DNA of 64,000 bases from Phytoseiulus persimilis. Lineage: Eukaryota > Arthropoda > Arachnida > Mesostigmata > Phytoseiidae. A program made the translations under genes and the position numbers. The notes under the pieces are model-generated. The model did not search any database, was not told where the DNA came from, and saw nothing but the letters and a program-made list of their open reading frames with translations. The DNA lies in assembly GCA_037576195.1 (NCBI GenBank), contig CM075103.1, positions 31,704,723-31,768,722 of the forward strand, in the 5' to 3' direction. Position 1 is the first letter of the stretch, and each line of letters starts with the position of its first letter. Positions 31,459 to 41,500 of this stretch are shown here, piece after piece.

Positions 31459-33156
31459 TCAAAAACACGGGATTCGAATGGTTCCGGCGCGTTTAACTCT
31501 TAGAGAGTAATCGGTTTTCATAGTTCCATGAGCGCCACATTCTGCCTCTTTTTTGTAACGCGGAAGGGCACAGTAGAGCCGAGCGAGTTCCCAACAGAAT
31601 GCAGCCAAGAGAAGGACTGTACATGCTGCGAAAATTGGCACCAACTTCCGGAAGCTGTTCATATCGAACTGTCCTACGCTTTCTTCGAAACCAATGAACT
31701 GTTTCCTTGGCGCGAATAGGCTCCAATTCAATTTATGTACAAGACCCGCTTGCCCGGAGTATCTCTTTATGTCGTCCCGTTTCGGCTCGAATTGAGCGCG
31801 TGAAAGGAGGCCGGTCGCTTTGAGACGATCGACGCTTGAGCTGATTGCTGCTGATACCAAGGGAAATTGTCCTCTGCCCGGACCTGTTCCTCCACGGATC
31901 GACTCGCTTGTCTGAACATAGGCCCGACTCATTTTACGAGCTATCGGCGAGCCATTGAGGTCGTGCGTCGTCCGGTGCAAAGGCTTCCCGCAGAGCGATG
32001 TTTGTTCGGGATTGAGGTTACAAATGCAGTGGCCTGACGCAAGCAGTTGGTCCAGGCGCCGCTTCAAGTAACACTGAACTAAGAGTTCGCAATCGTAATG
32101 GGTTGTAACTGCTTCAGAACAGTTCTGATAAACTCGTGGGTCCAAGAAAGACGACATGATCAGGTTATTGTATACTTGCATAATGAAGAAGCACATCAAC
32201 AACGCGGTGCTGGCTGCTATCATTTGGGAGCATTTACGAATTTGAGCATCCATGTTCACTGCTGCGATGAAGCTCATCGAGACTTTACTGAAAGTGTTCG
32301 CGAAGGTATCCGTCCCCAAGCATGAGACGAGTTTGGAGACAATCAGCGTTGTAATCAACGTCAGGACCCAGACATCGAAAGTGAATGGCTCTATTAGTGC
32401 CGAAACATCGGTTTCTCGCCAAGCTATCGTGGAGAAACAGAGGAGAGAGTTCGACGTCGCTGTCGAATATCGGAACAACGCGCTTTGTTCGAAGAGAAAA
32501 TTGACCACCGTGACAGCGCTAAACCGTATATTGATCAAGGTTGAGTTACAGCTCACCAGGCCAGACAGCAGTATGTGTGGGATTTCGCGGTAAAATCTAT
32601 TGAGGTGGAAATTTTCGATTCTACACACGTCCCCGAAACGAGTACAAGTACTCAGGGAGCCGTCTTCTCGCCAGAAGACCATGTTATCAAAATCATGTAC
32701 GCAAACGAATTCCCGAGTTCGGTCGCTGTTCCAGAACAAGGTATTGAAGCAAATTTTCGAGTCCCGAACGACTCGTTCTTGAAGATGGATGAGAAGCAGA
32801 AGTCTGTGCCTGAAGTTTTGGAAAACGACGATGAAAGGCACCATACGTGACGAAATCACAACAACCTGGAAGTTTATGGCCAGTACATCCAAGTATAGTG
32901 GGATGACGTAACTCTCACGGTTGAATTTTGGAGGAAGTCTCAGGACAAGTAAGCTTGCGTTCAGGTTCATTCCTTCCTCCACCAAGTGGGTGCCGGTATC
33001 CAGAATCAGCAGACGAGTCGGCGGTATTCCGCGATCCAAAGCAAACTTCTCCGCTTCAGTCATGACATTCATGGCGGTCTGCTCTTTCGGTGGAGGTTTG
33101 TGAGGCGCATTCATCGAAACTGGGAATAATAGAGCGAATGACATGAGTGGAAGCAT
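31459..33156 (-). CDS. Ionotropic receptor (chemoreceptor) IR-2
   Basis: A single-exon 565-residue protein. I start at the ATG at 33156 (MLPLMSFALLFPV, a plausible signal peptide); the open frame extends further only without an ATG. Residues ~20-250 are the variable extracellular part. LIEPFTFDVWVLTLITTLI (about 255-273) is the first membrane segment and carries the PF...VW motif typical of arthropod IRs. The pore region is around 285-305, and AASTALLMCFFIMQVYNNLI (about 314-333) is the third segment. The S2 lobe contains ISSSVDRLKATGLL (about 438-451). KLVPIFAACTVLLLAAFCW (about 504-522) is the last membrane segment, followed by a short tail. This order and these motifs are characteristic of ionotropic receptors, ligand-gated channels in chemosensory neurons. 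The receptor's tuning cannot be read from sequence. Confidence 0.85.
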   Translation of the reverse strand: MLPLMSFALLFPVSMNAPHKPPPKEQTAMNVMTEAEKFALDRGIPPTRLLILDTGTHLVEEGMNLNASLLVLRLPPKFNRESYVIPLYLDVLAINFQVVVISSRMVPFIVVFQNFRHRLLLLIHLQERVVRDSKICFNTLFWNSDRTREFVCVHDFDNMVFWREDGSLSTCTRFGDVCRIENFHLNRFYREIPHILLSGLVSCNSTLINIRFSAVTVVNFLFEQSALFRYSTATSNSLLCFSTIAWRETDVSALIEPFTFDVWVLTLITTLIVSKLVSCLGTDTFANTFSKVSMSFIAAVNMDAQIRKCSQMIAASTALLMCFFIMQVYNNLIMSSFLDPRVYQNCSEAVTTHYDCELLVQCYLKRRLDQLLASGHCICNLNPEQTSLCGKPLHRTTHDLNGSPIARKMSRAYVQTSESIRGGTGPGRGQFPLVSAAISSSVDRLKATGLLSRAQFEPKRDDIKRYSGQAGLVHKLNWSLFAPRKQFIGFEESVGQFDMNSFRKLVPIFAACTVLLLAAFCWELARLYCALPRYKKEAECGAHGTMKTDYSLRVKRAGTIRIPCF

Positions 33157-33199
33157 CGTAGGAGGTTGTGAGCCGTCTGGAGCAAGTCCGCGCAAGTCT

Positions 33200-34460
33200 C
33201 TATCGGTGGCCAGATTTTCGAAGAGGGCTCCAGATGGCCTACAAAGTCCGTCGATCGGCGCGGAAATGAGTTCCGCCCCTGATGTCGAAGGCCACGCCTT
33301 TCAAACAGACCGACGAGGTGCCCTCACTCTGGGAGCCGAGTTGAAAGACATCAAATGAGACGTGTCATCCAGCAATGGGCTGCCGGGTCGATCATAACGA
33401 GCATCGTTCCCCATTTCGTCCTCTCCGAATGTCTCAAGGCCGATCAATGAGGACGTGATTCCATATTGTGAGAGGCGTGAAGAACTTGCGGCACAACTTT
33501 CAGCCAGTTTTGGAATAGATGGGGAGATGGAGTGTTCAAGAAGAAAATACGTCTTTGATGATTTACATCAAGACCTAATTTCCCTAAAATTCAGTGAGCA
33601 CACTGAGCTCGAAAAGATGCGGAAAATATCATCGGCACTCTCATGAACGTGGCGATCTCAGCCGTTAATCGTCCCATCGGCACTCACCGCTGCATCAAAA
33701 GTGACTCCTAGCGTGCTTACGGGCCGTAAGTAACCACTCGTGGAAATTTACTGACGGAAGCTGTGAGTGCAAGACAGCTCCTCGGCTTGACGGCGCTGTT
33801 AACAAAACAGCAGAAATAACACCTTGTCAACGACTGTCGTATTTGAGTCAGGAGAATCCCCACGTATGCGAAGCGTTCACTGTCCATCGTAGATTCTGCT
33901 TGACCATATTTTTGAAGCGGAAAACGACGCGTCCATGGCGAAGAAGCTCTGAAAATATCGGACTCCCTTGGCCTGAGGATTGAGATCGCTGTCGGATGCA
34001 CAAATGTCAGCCGTAGATGTGACCGATTTTCCCAGGTCGAGGGAGCGCGGATTGGTCAACCCCGCATCAATGTCGTTTCTGATGAAACTTGCCCCTTCCC
34101 ATCTGACGGGAGCACTCGACGACGAAAACGTCTCGATGAGTTCCGTCGGAGCCGAGGCTGGGATCCCTCGACTGGACATCAGACCTCGTCTTATCAGTTG
34201 GAAAACGTTGCAGCTCCTCATGCGGTGCCACGAAGACTTTGATCAGGGGAACGCTCTCCTAGCCCTGACGCAGTCTCTTCGGCATTTAGCCATCCGCGGC
34301 GTCTACCAGTAGGCCGGGCGCTTAATCTCCCGGCTTGGGTTGACCGGCGGAGCCCCGAAGGTGCACGCTTCCCCCGGAATTTCGGACATCATCCTCGAGT
34401 CCATCGGAAGGCCTCGGTTCTTTTGTTCTTCACTTCGGCTTTCCAGCTGCTTGCAGAGAT
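33200..34460. other. No confident gene
   Basis: The minus-strand frames 33877-34221 and 34303-34614 are open but overlap others and are not recognised. They lie downstream of a non-LTR endonuclease fragment on the same strand and may be remnants of the same element. Confidence 0.35.
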
Positions 34461-34464
34461 GAAT

Positions 34465-35103
34465 GCCGTCAACGTCGAGGCGTTCGAGGTTCATCCACCA
34501 ACAGCACGCAATGCTCCTTCCGGGCGGCAGGAGACATGCGTTTCTTGAAACGTTCGCTGAATTTGCGAAACCGGACAAGACTTTTTTCCACCCCTGATAT
34601 ATAGAGGTGGTCACTCGGTGATTTCTGCCCGTCGCTGAATTTCCAGTCCTCGATCATCTCCGAGTGGGATGTCGCCGTGATGTCTATATATGAAACCGGT
34701 GTGCCTCTCATGAATGTCGGAGCCTGGCCCTTGTTAATGATTTGTAGTCCGCTGCTCACTAGCCTGTCCACCACCAGGGTTTCTCAGACTTGCAATCTCC
34801 ACTAATGAGGCCGTTTATTGCACAGCGCTAGCATCTCTTGGCTGTGACTCATTTTGCCCTGCATTCCATAGCCCGGTGTCCGACTAGCAAGCATTTGAAA
34901 CAGGTGGTTATTTCCCGTCCATGCTCAGAGGGCACAGGTTGACCACACGGTTCAGATACGGCCCATCTTGGTCATCTTCTCTGCGTCTGGTTTCGACTTC
35001 CTTGTGCCAGAGCTTTTGCAGCCTTGGTCCCGATCTCCTGCTCGGTAGCATCTTCATCCAGTGTGGAGATCATCATCGCTGCGGAGACGGCTGGTTCCTG
35101 TAG
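34465..35103 (-). mobile_element. R1-like non-LTR element: zinc knuckles plus endonuclease C-terminus
   Basis: On the minus strand, 35080-34970 reads an ORF1-type tail (TKAAKALAQGSR). Around 34910-34860 comes a CCHC knuckle CFKCLLVGHRAMEC (C-x2-C-x4-H-x4-C), followed by a second decayed knuckle (RCAINGLISGDC). The frame 34774-34469 reads SGLQIINKGQAPTF, then SYIDITATS, then SDHLYI, which is the C-terminal part of an R1/Jockey-type endonuclease. The N-terminal half of the endonuclease is missing between them, so an internal deletion is likely. Stop codons interrupt the knuckle region. The matching upstream part of ORF1 lies beyond the Tc1 insertion at 35106-36633. Confidence 0.7.
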
Positions 35104-35105
35104 TA

Positions 35106-35132
35106 CAGCCCACAACACGAAATTATCGACAG
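35106..35132 (+). repeat. Left terminal inverted repeat, outer site
   Basis: Contains AACACGAAATTATCGACAG at 35114-35132. The inner copy is at 35285-35303 and the mirrored right-end copies are at 36435-36453 and 36608-36626. Confidence 0.88.
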
Positions 35133-35338
35133 TCAAGTTTTCTAGACTATTCCTGATGACAAAGAGAGATGATGTTGATGCTGCCATGGAATACTCCCAG
35201 CATCACCACGATTGTGGCGATAGAATATTTCTTCGATTCGAGGAAGACGACGCGTAAGATTCCAGAAAATCGATTTCGAGCCGTAACATGAAATTATCGA
35301 CAGGCTGATCCATTCCACGATTACGGAATTCTCGAAAG

Positions 35339-36277
35339 TTAATACTTCGTCGAACCCCCTTTCGCCTTGATGACTTCAAAAATGCGCCTTGGGAGAGAAT
35401 CATAGAGTGGTTTTATGTCTCGTTCCCCAATTCTGGCCCAAGAAGAAAGAATCGCATGTTTCAGTTCTTCTCTTGAGTTTTACTGCTTCCCATTGGGATA
35501 GACGAGCCGAGCTAACGTTCCCCAGAGGTTCTCAATAATGTTCAGGTCGGGGCTCTTCGGAGGCCAGTCAAGAAAACGTACTCCGCTCTCCGATGAAATC
35601 CGTTCCAACTTTCTCCAAAGCTTGAGGTCGCAGGTGGTTCTCGAGTAGCAGCTTATAGTCCACGGAACGCATTGTTGTCTCCACGAAGATGATTTGGAAC
35701 GTCCCGCGGCGACTGACCGCTCCCCAGATCATAACTGAACCGCCCCCGGACTGTCTTTTGGAATAGAATCGAGGCTCTTTCCGAAGATCGTGATGGTAGT
35801 TATGGAATCCATCCGGGCCGTCCAGATTGAACTTTTTCTCATCGCTGAAGACAACTTCATCCCATTCCGAAGTCCAACTCATCCATTCCTGGGCGCGATC
35901 GAGCCTAGTGTCTCGGTGCTATTTCGTCAGCGGGGGCTTCCCGCACATTTTCTTGAATTTCAGATGATACGCACTCCTCAAAACGCGCCAGACGGTCTGT
36001 TTATGCACTGGGAGGTTGTTTGAGTCTCTGATTTGAGCGCAAGAGACACTCTTGTTGCTCGCATCCTGAATTATCTTCCGTTTCTGACGATCTGAGAGCT
36101 TTGTGCTTCGTTTCTTGTACGATCTGATGCCATACTCCGCCCTAATCTCAAATACCGCAGCACTACGTCCGCTGTTCTGCCGATCTCTCGTCCGATAGCT
36201 CTTGCTGCGAGCCCAGAGCCGTGTAATTGATCGATGCGAATCCTTTCTTGAGGAGTCAGAGCCGGTTTTCGTCCCAT
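35339..36277 (-). pseudogene. Tc1/Tc3-type transposase pseudogene
   Basis: The ATG at 36277 begins MGRKPALTPQERIRIDQLH, the first helix-turn-helix, followed by ARAIGREIGRTADVVLRYL. After a frameshift the second HTH region reads KLSDRQKRKIIQDASN, then VHKQTVWRVLRSA. Beyond an in-frame TAG (about 35920) comes the catalytic domain with WDEVVFSDEKKFNLDGPDG (first Asp), GGGSVMIWGAVS and VDYKLLLENHL. The segment with the second catalytic Asp, normally just after GTDFI, is deleted, and the frame shifts there. The third acidic motif survives as DWPPKSPDLNIIENLWG (Asp/Glu). A further stop (35480-35482) falls where tyrosine is usual, and the normal tail ends PRRIFEVIKAKGG before the TAA at 35339-35341. 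At least four lesions make it inactive. Confidence 0.9.
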
Positions 36278-36607
36278 ATTGAGGGAATGAATTCTTTCTC
36301 ACAAATCTTGACGAGCCGGAGTTCTGAGTCGACAAATCGTACTTGTGTGTCCTTCGTAAGCACTAACTTGACGTTCGTCGGTATCAGCCTCACGAGAAAA
36401 TGCTGAAACTCCAACCGAATGCGCGATTTCAACGCTGTCGATAATTTCGTGTTACAGCTGGATATCAAAAATGTTCGATCCTGAGCCTAAACTTCGTTCT
36501 TCTCAGTCGGTTGATATAATCTCAAAGTCTGTCGCACCTAGTGGAATTCCCATGGCAACACTGACTTCGTTATCCAGCGGGTGCGGAAATCATCCACATA
36601 GAATGCG

Positions 36608-36633
36608 TGTCGATAAATTCGTGTTGCGGACTG
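36608..36633 (-). repeat. Right terminal inverted repeat, outer site
   Basis: Mirror of the left end with two or three mismatches; the next two bases are the TA target duplication. Confidence 0.88.
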
Positions 36634-36779
36634 TATTTGTTAGCTGAGTGGGACTGGAATTATTGCTTGTGGATCATGACTCACGAGATCAGTGTCTTGA
36701 GTGGCAAACGTCGTATTTGTGTGTGTTCTTTATCTACATTGTGGCCCTTTTGATAGAACCCTCAACTGTGCATGAAAGC

Positions 36780-37800
36780 TCAATTTCGAATCCATGACAG
36801 TTCCCTCAGTTTCGCGCCCAGCTTCGGCTCGTTCGTGATGTAGGCTACCAGTTTCACCTGATCTCCACTTTTGGTCGCCCGGAACTGGAGTGAGGCCAGG
36901 TCAATGGTTTCTTTGAAGTTATTGAGTATGTCGGCAGATGTAGCCTCTCCGGCTTCGATCGCTGCCTGGATGCGTCTACTCTGGGCTGTCCTTGCGCCCT
37001 GCTTGCTTCCTGCCTTTGGAGTCTTTACGGAGATATCCGCTCCTCTCGAGACTCCTGTTGCGGAATCTTCCACGGCCTCTCCGGAGTCCGTGCAGTTCCG
37101 GCAAGTTCCAGTGCACCGCTCTAGAGCTCAGAGTTCTTAGCGTTCCAGAAACGCTACCAGAGTACCATTACGGCCAGAGCATAGAGAGCCCGAGAGAGCA
37201 TCTTCGTCCATCTGTAATAAACGAGCCAACGTTGCACGTCGGCTCCGTGAAGCGAACATCACTGCGGTGTGGTCGACTGTCTGCCAACAGCCGACAACAC
37301 AAAGTTGCGACCCGACCGTGAGCGACACGCTTGCAAATTCTCTAACAAAGTTCGTTCCGCGGAGACCTGACAGGTGGCTGCGGCCAGTGAACCAACATCC
37401 CGTGTCTTTCCTTAAGGATACCGAGCGAGTTTGGCAACAACTCCTCTCGTCCTCCAGCATATCTCCAGGATTTCTCGTTAGTGAGTCACGTCTGCGCCAG
37501 AAGGCACTCCAAAAAGGTTTTCTCCCCCGGGGCTCTATTTGAATTCTTGACCTCGACTGCGATTTCCTCCAGTATCTGAATGATGTCTGTCGGAGGGAGT
37601 CCCTGTTTGAGTTTTGCGACCATGAGGGTTTTGCGCTCCTCCGCGCGCTCGCTGTCCCCGGCTTGCTCAGGGATGACGACAGTGAGGCTTTGGTGGTCGC
37701 TATCTCGGCTCGCTTCCAGATTATCGATCTCTTTTATAGCCGGGTCGAGTCTTATACAGATCTATCAGAGCTCGAAGTTTGTTAGATGCATCAAATTGCA
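36780..37800 (-). mobile_element. Non-LTR ORF1 (gag-like) remnant upstream of the Tc1 insertion
   Basis: The minus strand reads AGDSERAEERKTLMVAKLK and PTDIIQILEEIAVEVKNSN (about 37700-37540), then after frame changes EAGEATSADILNNF and TIDLASLQFRATKSGDQVKL (36990-36790). The amphipathic, charged character and its position upstream of the zinc knuckles at 34.9 kb suggest ORF1 of the same R1-like element. The Tc1 element and ~140 bp of unassigned sequence lie between the two parts. The family name is inferred from the knuckle and endonuclease part. Confidence 0.5.
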
Positions 37801-38550
37801 GTACTCGGATGAGGATGATACATTGTTTCGGGATATGACGATGGCGGGAATGGAGTTCGGAACTTTGATGTGGCGAAGTCATCATTCTGGATTGAATTCA
37901 GAATATTCTTCCGATGAATGTAACCTCATCACAAGGTTGGTGTTATTTGCTATCTTCATCGTCTTCTCATGGTACTTCCCAGGACTCTTTTCGATATCTC
38001 CACAACAGTCGTACTTTTTCTGATGACCGCGGATCTTTTTTTCATGTGAGGCCTGAATGTTCAGAAATTTGTCATCATCTAGGAGGTCTTTGACTCAATT
38101 CTTCGTTCTTGAATTCATTCGGTCCTCGCTGTCCTGTCTATCGGGATGTCCATCACGGATGAGTTGAACTTCATGGAGTCTATAGGAGAGTTCGCAGTTT
38201 TTTTTCTGTATTTCGGGTCATCCAAGAATACAATCAGTGCGCATTGAACGCTTTCATATCCTCGGACCCCGAAAAAAGAGAGTGCCGGGGAATCATATCC
38301 GTTAGATGGCGACTTTTGTGACGACGTCGCAGTCTGCGCCTTCTGGAGTACCTCTCGTCCTCTGCGGCGCTTCCCTGAACCTTGAAGTTATCAGCGACGT
38401 CGAAGAACTGATGATGAATACAGGAGAGGTACACATCCTCCTGATCTACGCGGATAATACGGATCAACAGAGACTCTTCCCAATATCACGCACTATATGG
38501 CGCGAAAACCAGCGCGAGATGAGTTCATCAGGGGATCGAATTCGCTCCAT
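37801..38550. other. No gene seen
   Basis: Short frames only. AT-richer than the surroundings in places, with no motif on either strand. Confidence 0.45.
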
Positions 38551-38556
38551 TCACCA

Positions 38557-38665
38557 ATCGTGCGGTGGAGCTCTGAGGCGAGAAATCAATTCGGCCGACT
38601 AACGGGCACCATCGTGCGGTGGAGCTCTGAAGCGAGAAATCAATTTGGCCGACTAACGGGCGCAT
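38557..38665 (+). repeat. Tandem repeat of ~55 bp, two copies
   Basis: Two adjacent near-identical units beginning ATCGTGCGGTGGAGCTCTGA and ending GGCCGACTAACGGGC, differing at about three positions. Confidence 0.85.
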
Positions 38666-38977
38666 CGGGGTGGCGCCCCGCAAAGTCCGCAGTGAAAATC
38701 GAAGCTCCTCTCGGGAGTGATATTGTTTTGCCGAAACACATCGTGAACCTCAGAAACAGACTCCGAATTTCTTGGAACATCTCTTCGGTTTGGGTCCCGG
38801 TCCCCGATTAATTTCAACAGCACCTGAAGTTCCGTTGTTCATTCATGTCTGAGTTGGCAGGATACGGAGTGAAGCACTCGAAGTGGAGAGAGTCACTGGG
38901 CTCACAGCATAAGAACAGAGTCAGAACTTCGAAGAGCTCACAGTTCCTCCGCTCCACGAAGAGACTCCAACCTCAAA

Positions 38978-39529
38978 ATGCTTAAAGCCGCTATCGCCGC
39001 CTTCGAAGAGAAGCTCGAATCTCGGAGAGAATTCGAGCGATTGATCAACGAGATGGATCTTCTCCGGAGTCGTGATCTGGGATCAGAAACGAGTGGCCAC
39101 GCGCCGCTCCCATCAGCCTCAGAAGAAGGAGGAACCGGGCACTCGAGGAACAGGAATAACCTCAAGAAGGGGAGACGTTCTTCTCGCCAGCTCAGGCGAG
39201 AGCCGGAGGGTTCGGCTACGATACCCGTTTCTCCGATACTCGACGCACGTTTCGAGGAGCGCATCGTCGTGGTGCCGCTCTCGGACCTCGGGTTTTGCCC
39301 GTTCTGTTTCAAGAAGGGTGAACCTCGACGAGTTTTCGGGAGCCACAATCTGCGGGCTCGCGACGGCACGGTCGCCTGTCCTGTGTTGCGGAGCCTCAAG
39401 TGTCGTCTCTGCAACTGCGAGGGTGGTGACTTCGCTCACACCCTCAGCTATTGTCCAACGTCGGAGAGCCCCAACAGACCGAACCTCTACCGGCGTATGA
39501 GAATGAAGTTAGCGGTCAGACGAACGTAG
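38978..39529 (+). CDS. Nanos-like zinc-finger protein N5 (divergent, intact)
   Basis: A 183-residue single-exon protein from the ATG at 38978 to TAG at 39527-39529. The N-terminus (residues 1-30, MLKAAIAAFEEKLESRREFE) is predicted helical and unlike N1/N3. A Ser/Arg-rich linker follows to ~100. The Nanos domain covers about residues 105-165: CPFCFKKGEP, SHNLRARDGTVAC, CRLCNCEGGDFAHTLSYC, then a basic tail (LYRRMRMKLAVRR). All eight zinc ligands are present. As in N1/N3, finger 2 has eight residues between the second Cys and the His, one more than the common form. The family binds mRNA 3'UTRs with Pumilio and maintains germ cells. I see no clear TATA box upstream. A decayed copy of this gene and its 3' flank opens the window. 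Confidence 0.85.
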   Translation: MLKAAIAAFEEKLESRREFERLINEMDLLRSRDLGSETSGHAPLPSASEEGGTGHSRNRNNLKKGRRSSRQLRREPEGSATIPVSPILDARFEERIVVVPLSDLGFCPFCFKKGEPRRVFGSHNLRARDGTVACPVLRSLKCRLCNCEGGDFAHTLSYCPTSESPNRPNLYRRMRMKLAVRRT

Positions 39530-40085
39530 CTTCCGAAGTGTTCGGAGATATTGTGAAATATTTCGGAGGCCGAAGGATGCGCCTCCGTCTGCTAGTTACA
39601 CATAAAATAAACATTACTGGCTATAAATCAACCATGAATCACCTCTTCGAAGTTTTAATTGTCTTAAGTAACGTTCTCGATACTAAGAATTAAGCCCGTT
39701 CAAAGCCGTTCTCACACCTTTGTATACACGGTGACCCGGACAGCCTCTCGTCTGTATGCGGGGGATTTCATATTGAGACCCCTTGAAATAGTAGTGAGCG
39801 GCTTCCAGAGTCCGCCTTGACCACACCAAACTTCAACATCTGAAACTAGAAACGATGCTCAACAGCGGCGATTCTCAAGGTGGTGTGGTCACCGAGATGA
39901 CCGATACTCTCAGATGATCTATCACAGTCGAATTAGCCGAGCTCCGCGATGTTACAGTCAACGGGAATTTTTTCTGATGGTACACCGCGACGTGCTGTTT
40001 GGTTGCGAGGATCGGATCCCTTGACTTCAGCTGATTGAGTTGTTGACTGGATCTATGTTCCTTTCATCACCAGTACTGGGCAGCC
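39096..40085 (+). repeat. Segmental duplication, partner of 1-1080
   Basis: The gene N5 and about 550 bp of its 3' flank match the left edge of the window. Within the flank there is no gene; GATGACCGA and GTCGAATTAGCC stretches are shared with about 889-935. Confidence 0.6.
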
Positions 40086-40519
40086 CTCGACCGACTACGC
40101 TGGCTGGCCCGTCCCTTGCATCGAGAGTCTACTGCTGAGAGACACACATTGCTTTACATTTAGTGTCATAAGAGCTTGAGGAATGGTCACCGACTCTGGC
40201 TAGCATATAATCGGGACGGTGCGGCTCATTGAGGTTCGTATCCCGATCAAACATGTGAGCAAACACAATCTGGTAGCATATAATCGTCTGTTGCCACGAA
40301 TTTAATTTCTCCCCCGTTCCGTGCTGTGGCCGTCATGCCCTCCACCAGAAAGACTGGGCAAGTGATTTCGTCCTCCTGTGCAAGAGTATTTGGCTATCGA
40401 CTTCAGCAATGGCTCTCTTTGCGAGGCTTACGTTTCTACCTCTTGTATGGGTCAGAACGATTGGTGAACTATCTCCTCATTCGGCTAATCTGCTCATGTT
40501 GTCTGTCAAAAGATCGACC

Positions 40520-40640
40520 GCGGGGCCACCTCCTTGAACTCCCGAGAATATGGGCAGTTCGGTTCCGGAATCATCTCCTCAGGTTACGGAAAGTATGGTC
40601 AGATCGACCCCGGAGACGCCTCCCCAGACTCCGAAAAGTG
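40520..40640 (-). repeat. 45-bp minisatellite array (site c)
   Basis: About three units in reverse orientation, for example GATCGACCCCGGAGACGCCT, then CCAGACTCCGAAAAGTGTGC. Confidence 0.65.
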
Positions 40641-40891
40641 TGCTGAGATAGATCCCTCGATGAACTTCTTCGATATGGTGGAGTGGGGTATACCGAGAGC
40701 CCATTTTCCCGCATCTCTTTGCCTGACTTCGATGAGGTTTCTCAGTCTCTTGGGCATTGTGATTGCCGAATTGCAGTATGTGAGTCGCAGGACAGCGGTG
40801 GTTTTCTAGAGAATTTTAGATGCTTCAAAACGGTTGAACCTCCAGAGTGTTCTCGTGTTGAGTCTTTGGATAGCCTTGTTCGCCTTTTCGG

Positions 40892-41260
40892 TCAACCTTT
40901 TTGAATGAAAACCCATTGTCGGTTTTCTATCTCAGCGCCTATTGCAGTGAAATCTACGCATCTTCCGGTGCGGCGTATCCCGTTCATGGTAGATCGGATG
41001 AATATTCCGGTTCCGCCCGACGATTCACTGCCAGAGGGTATTTTTCGATCCTTCCCGTAAATTGGGGACCCTTCAATTTGAGGTGGATTTTCTAGGTTCA
41101 TCAGTTGGATTTCTGAGAGGAGGATATCATAGTGGTATTCTAACCTCCCAACTTCAATTTTGAGTGGGTCTTCGCAGAGACTTTCCCATCTGGTTGGATT
41201 TCCCCCCCTTGCATATTGAAAACAACAATTTCGATGCGGAAATTTTCTTTCATTTCGTCA
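40892..41260 (-). mobile_element. Non-LTR endonuclease N-terminal fragment
   Basis: The minus strand reads IEVGRLEYHYDILLSEIQL, then SGGTGIFIRSTMNG, then FTAIGAEIENRQWVF. This is the order seen in the N-terminal half of endonucleases of non-LTR elements (domain start, SEI/SET metal-binding Glu, GGTGIFI core strand). No C-terminal half follows. Family assignment rests on these motifs only. Confidence 0.5.
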
Positions 41261-41500
41261 TCGTAGATGCTACCCTCGGGGGGAGCGGGCCGCTAGGATG
41301 ATGTTTTGTGGAGGGCGTCTCGAAGGATTTTGGAAAGCTCTGTTGATTCCTCCTCCTTGGTCACCTGTCGCTGGGGAGTCGAAGTTTTCAGGTAAGATTC
41401 TCTCTCTCTCTCGGCTTCACAGCTTCAAGGTTGTTGACTCCGGCCGTGTCTCCGGTTATCGTGGCTTTGAGGGGCTTTGTTGGGTCGCCCCTTCTTTTGC

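Larger units (their letters stand above)
35106..36633 (-). mobile_element. Complete but dead Tc1-type DNA transposon with IR/DR ends
   Basis: Flanked by TA at 35104-35105 and 36634-36635, the expected target duplication. The outer ends CAGCCCACAACACGAAATTA (left) and CAGTCCGCAACACGAATTTA (right, read inward) form the terminal inverted repeats. A second copy of the AACACGAAATTATCGACAG motif lies inside each end, at 35285-35303 (as AACATG...) and 36435-36453, about 171-173 bp in from the outer motif. Two direct transposase-site copies per end are the IR/DR layout known from Tc3 and Sleeping Beauty-type elements. The total length of 1,528 bp is normal for the family. The transposase gene inside is broken (see 35339-36277). 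Confidence 0.9.
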
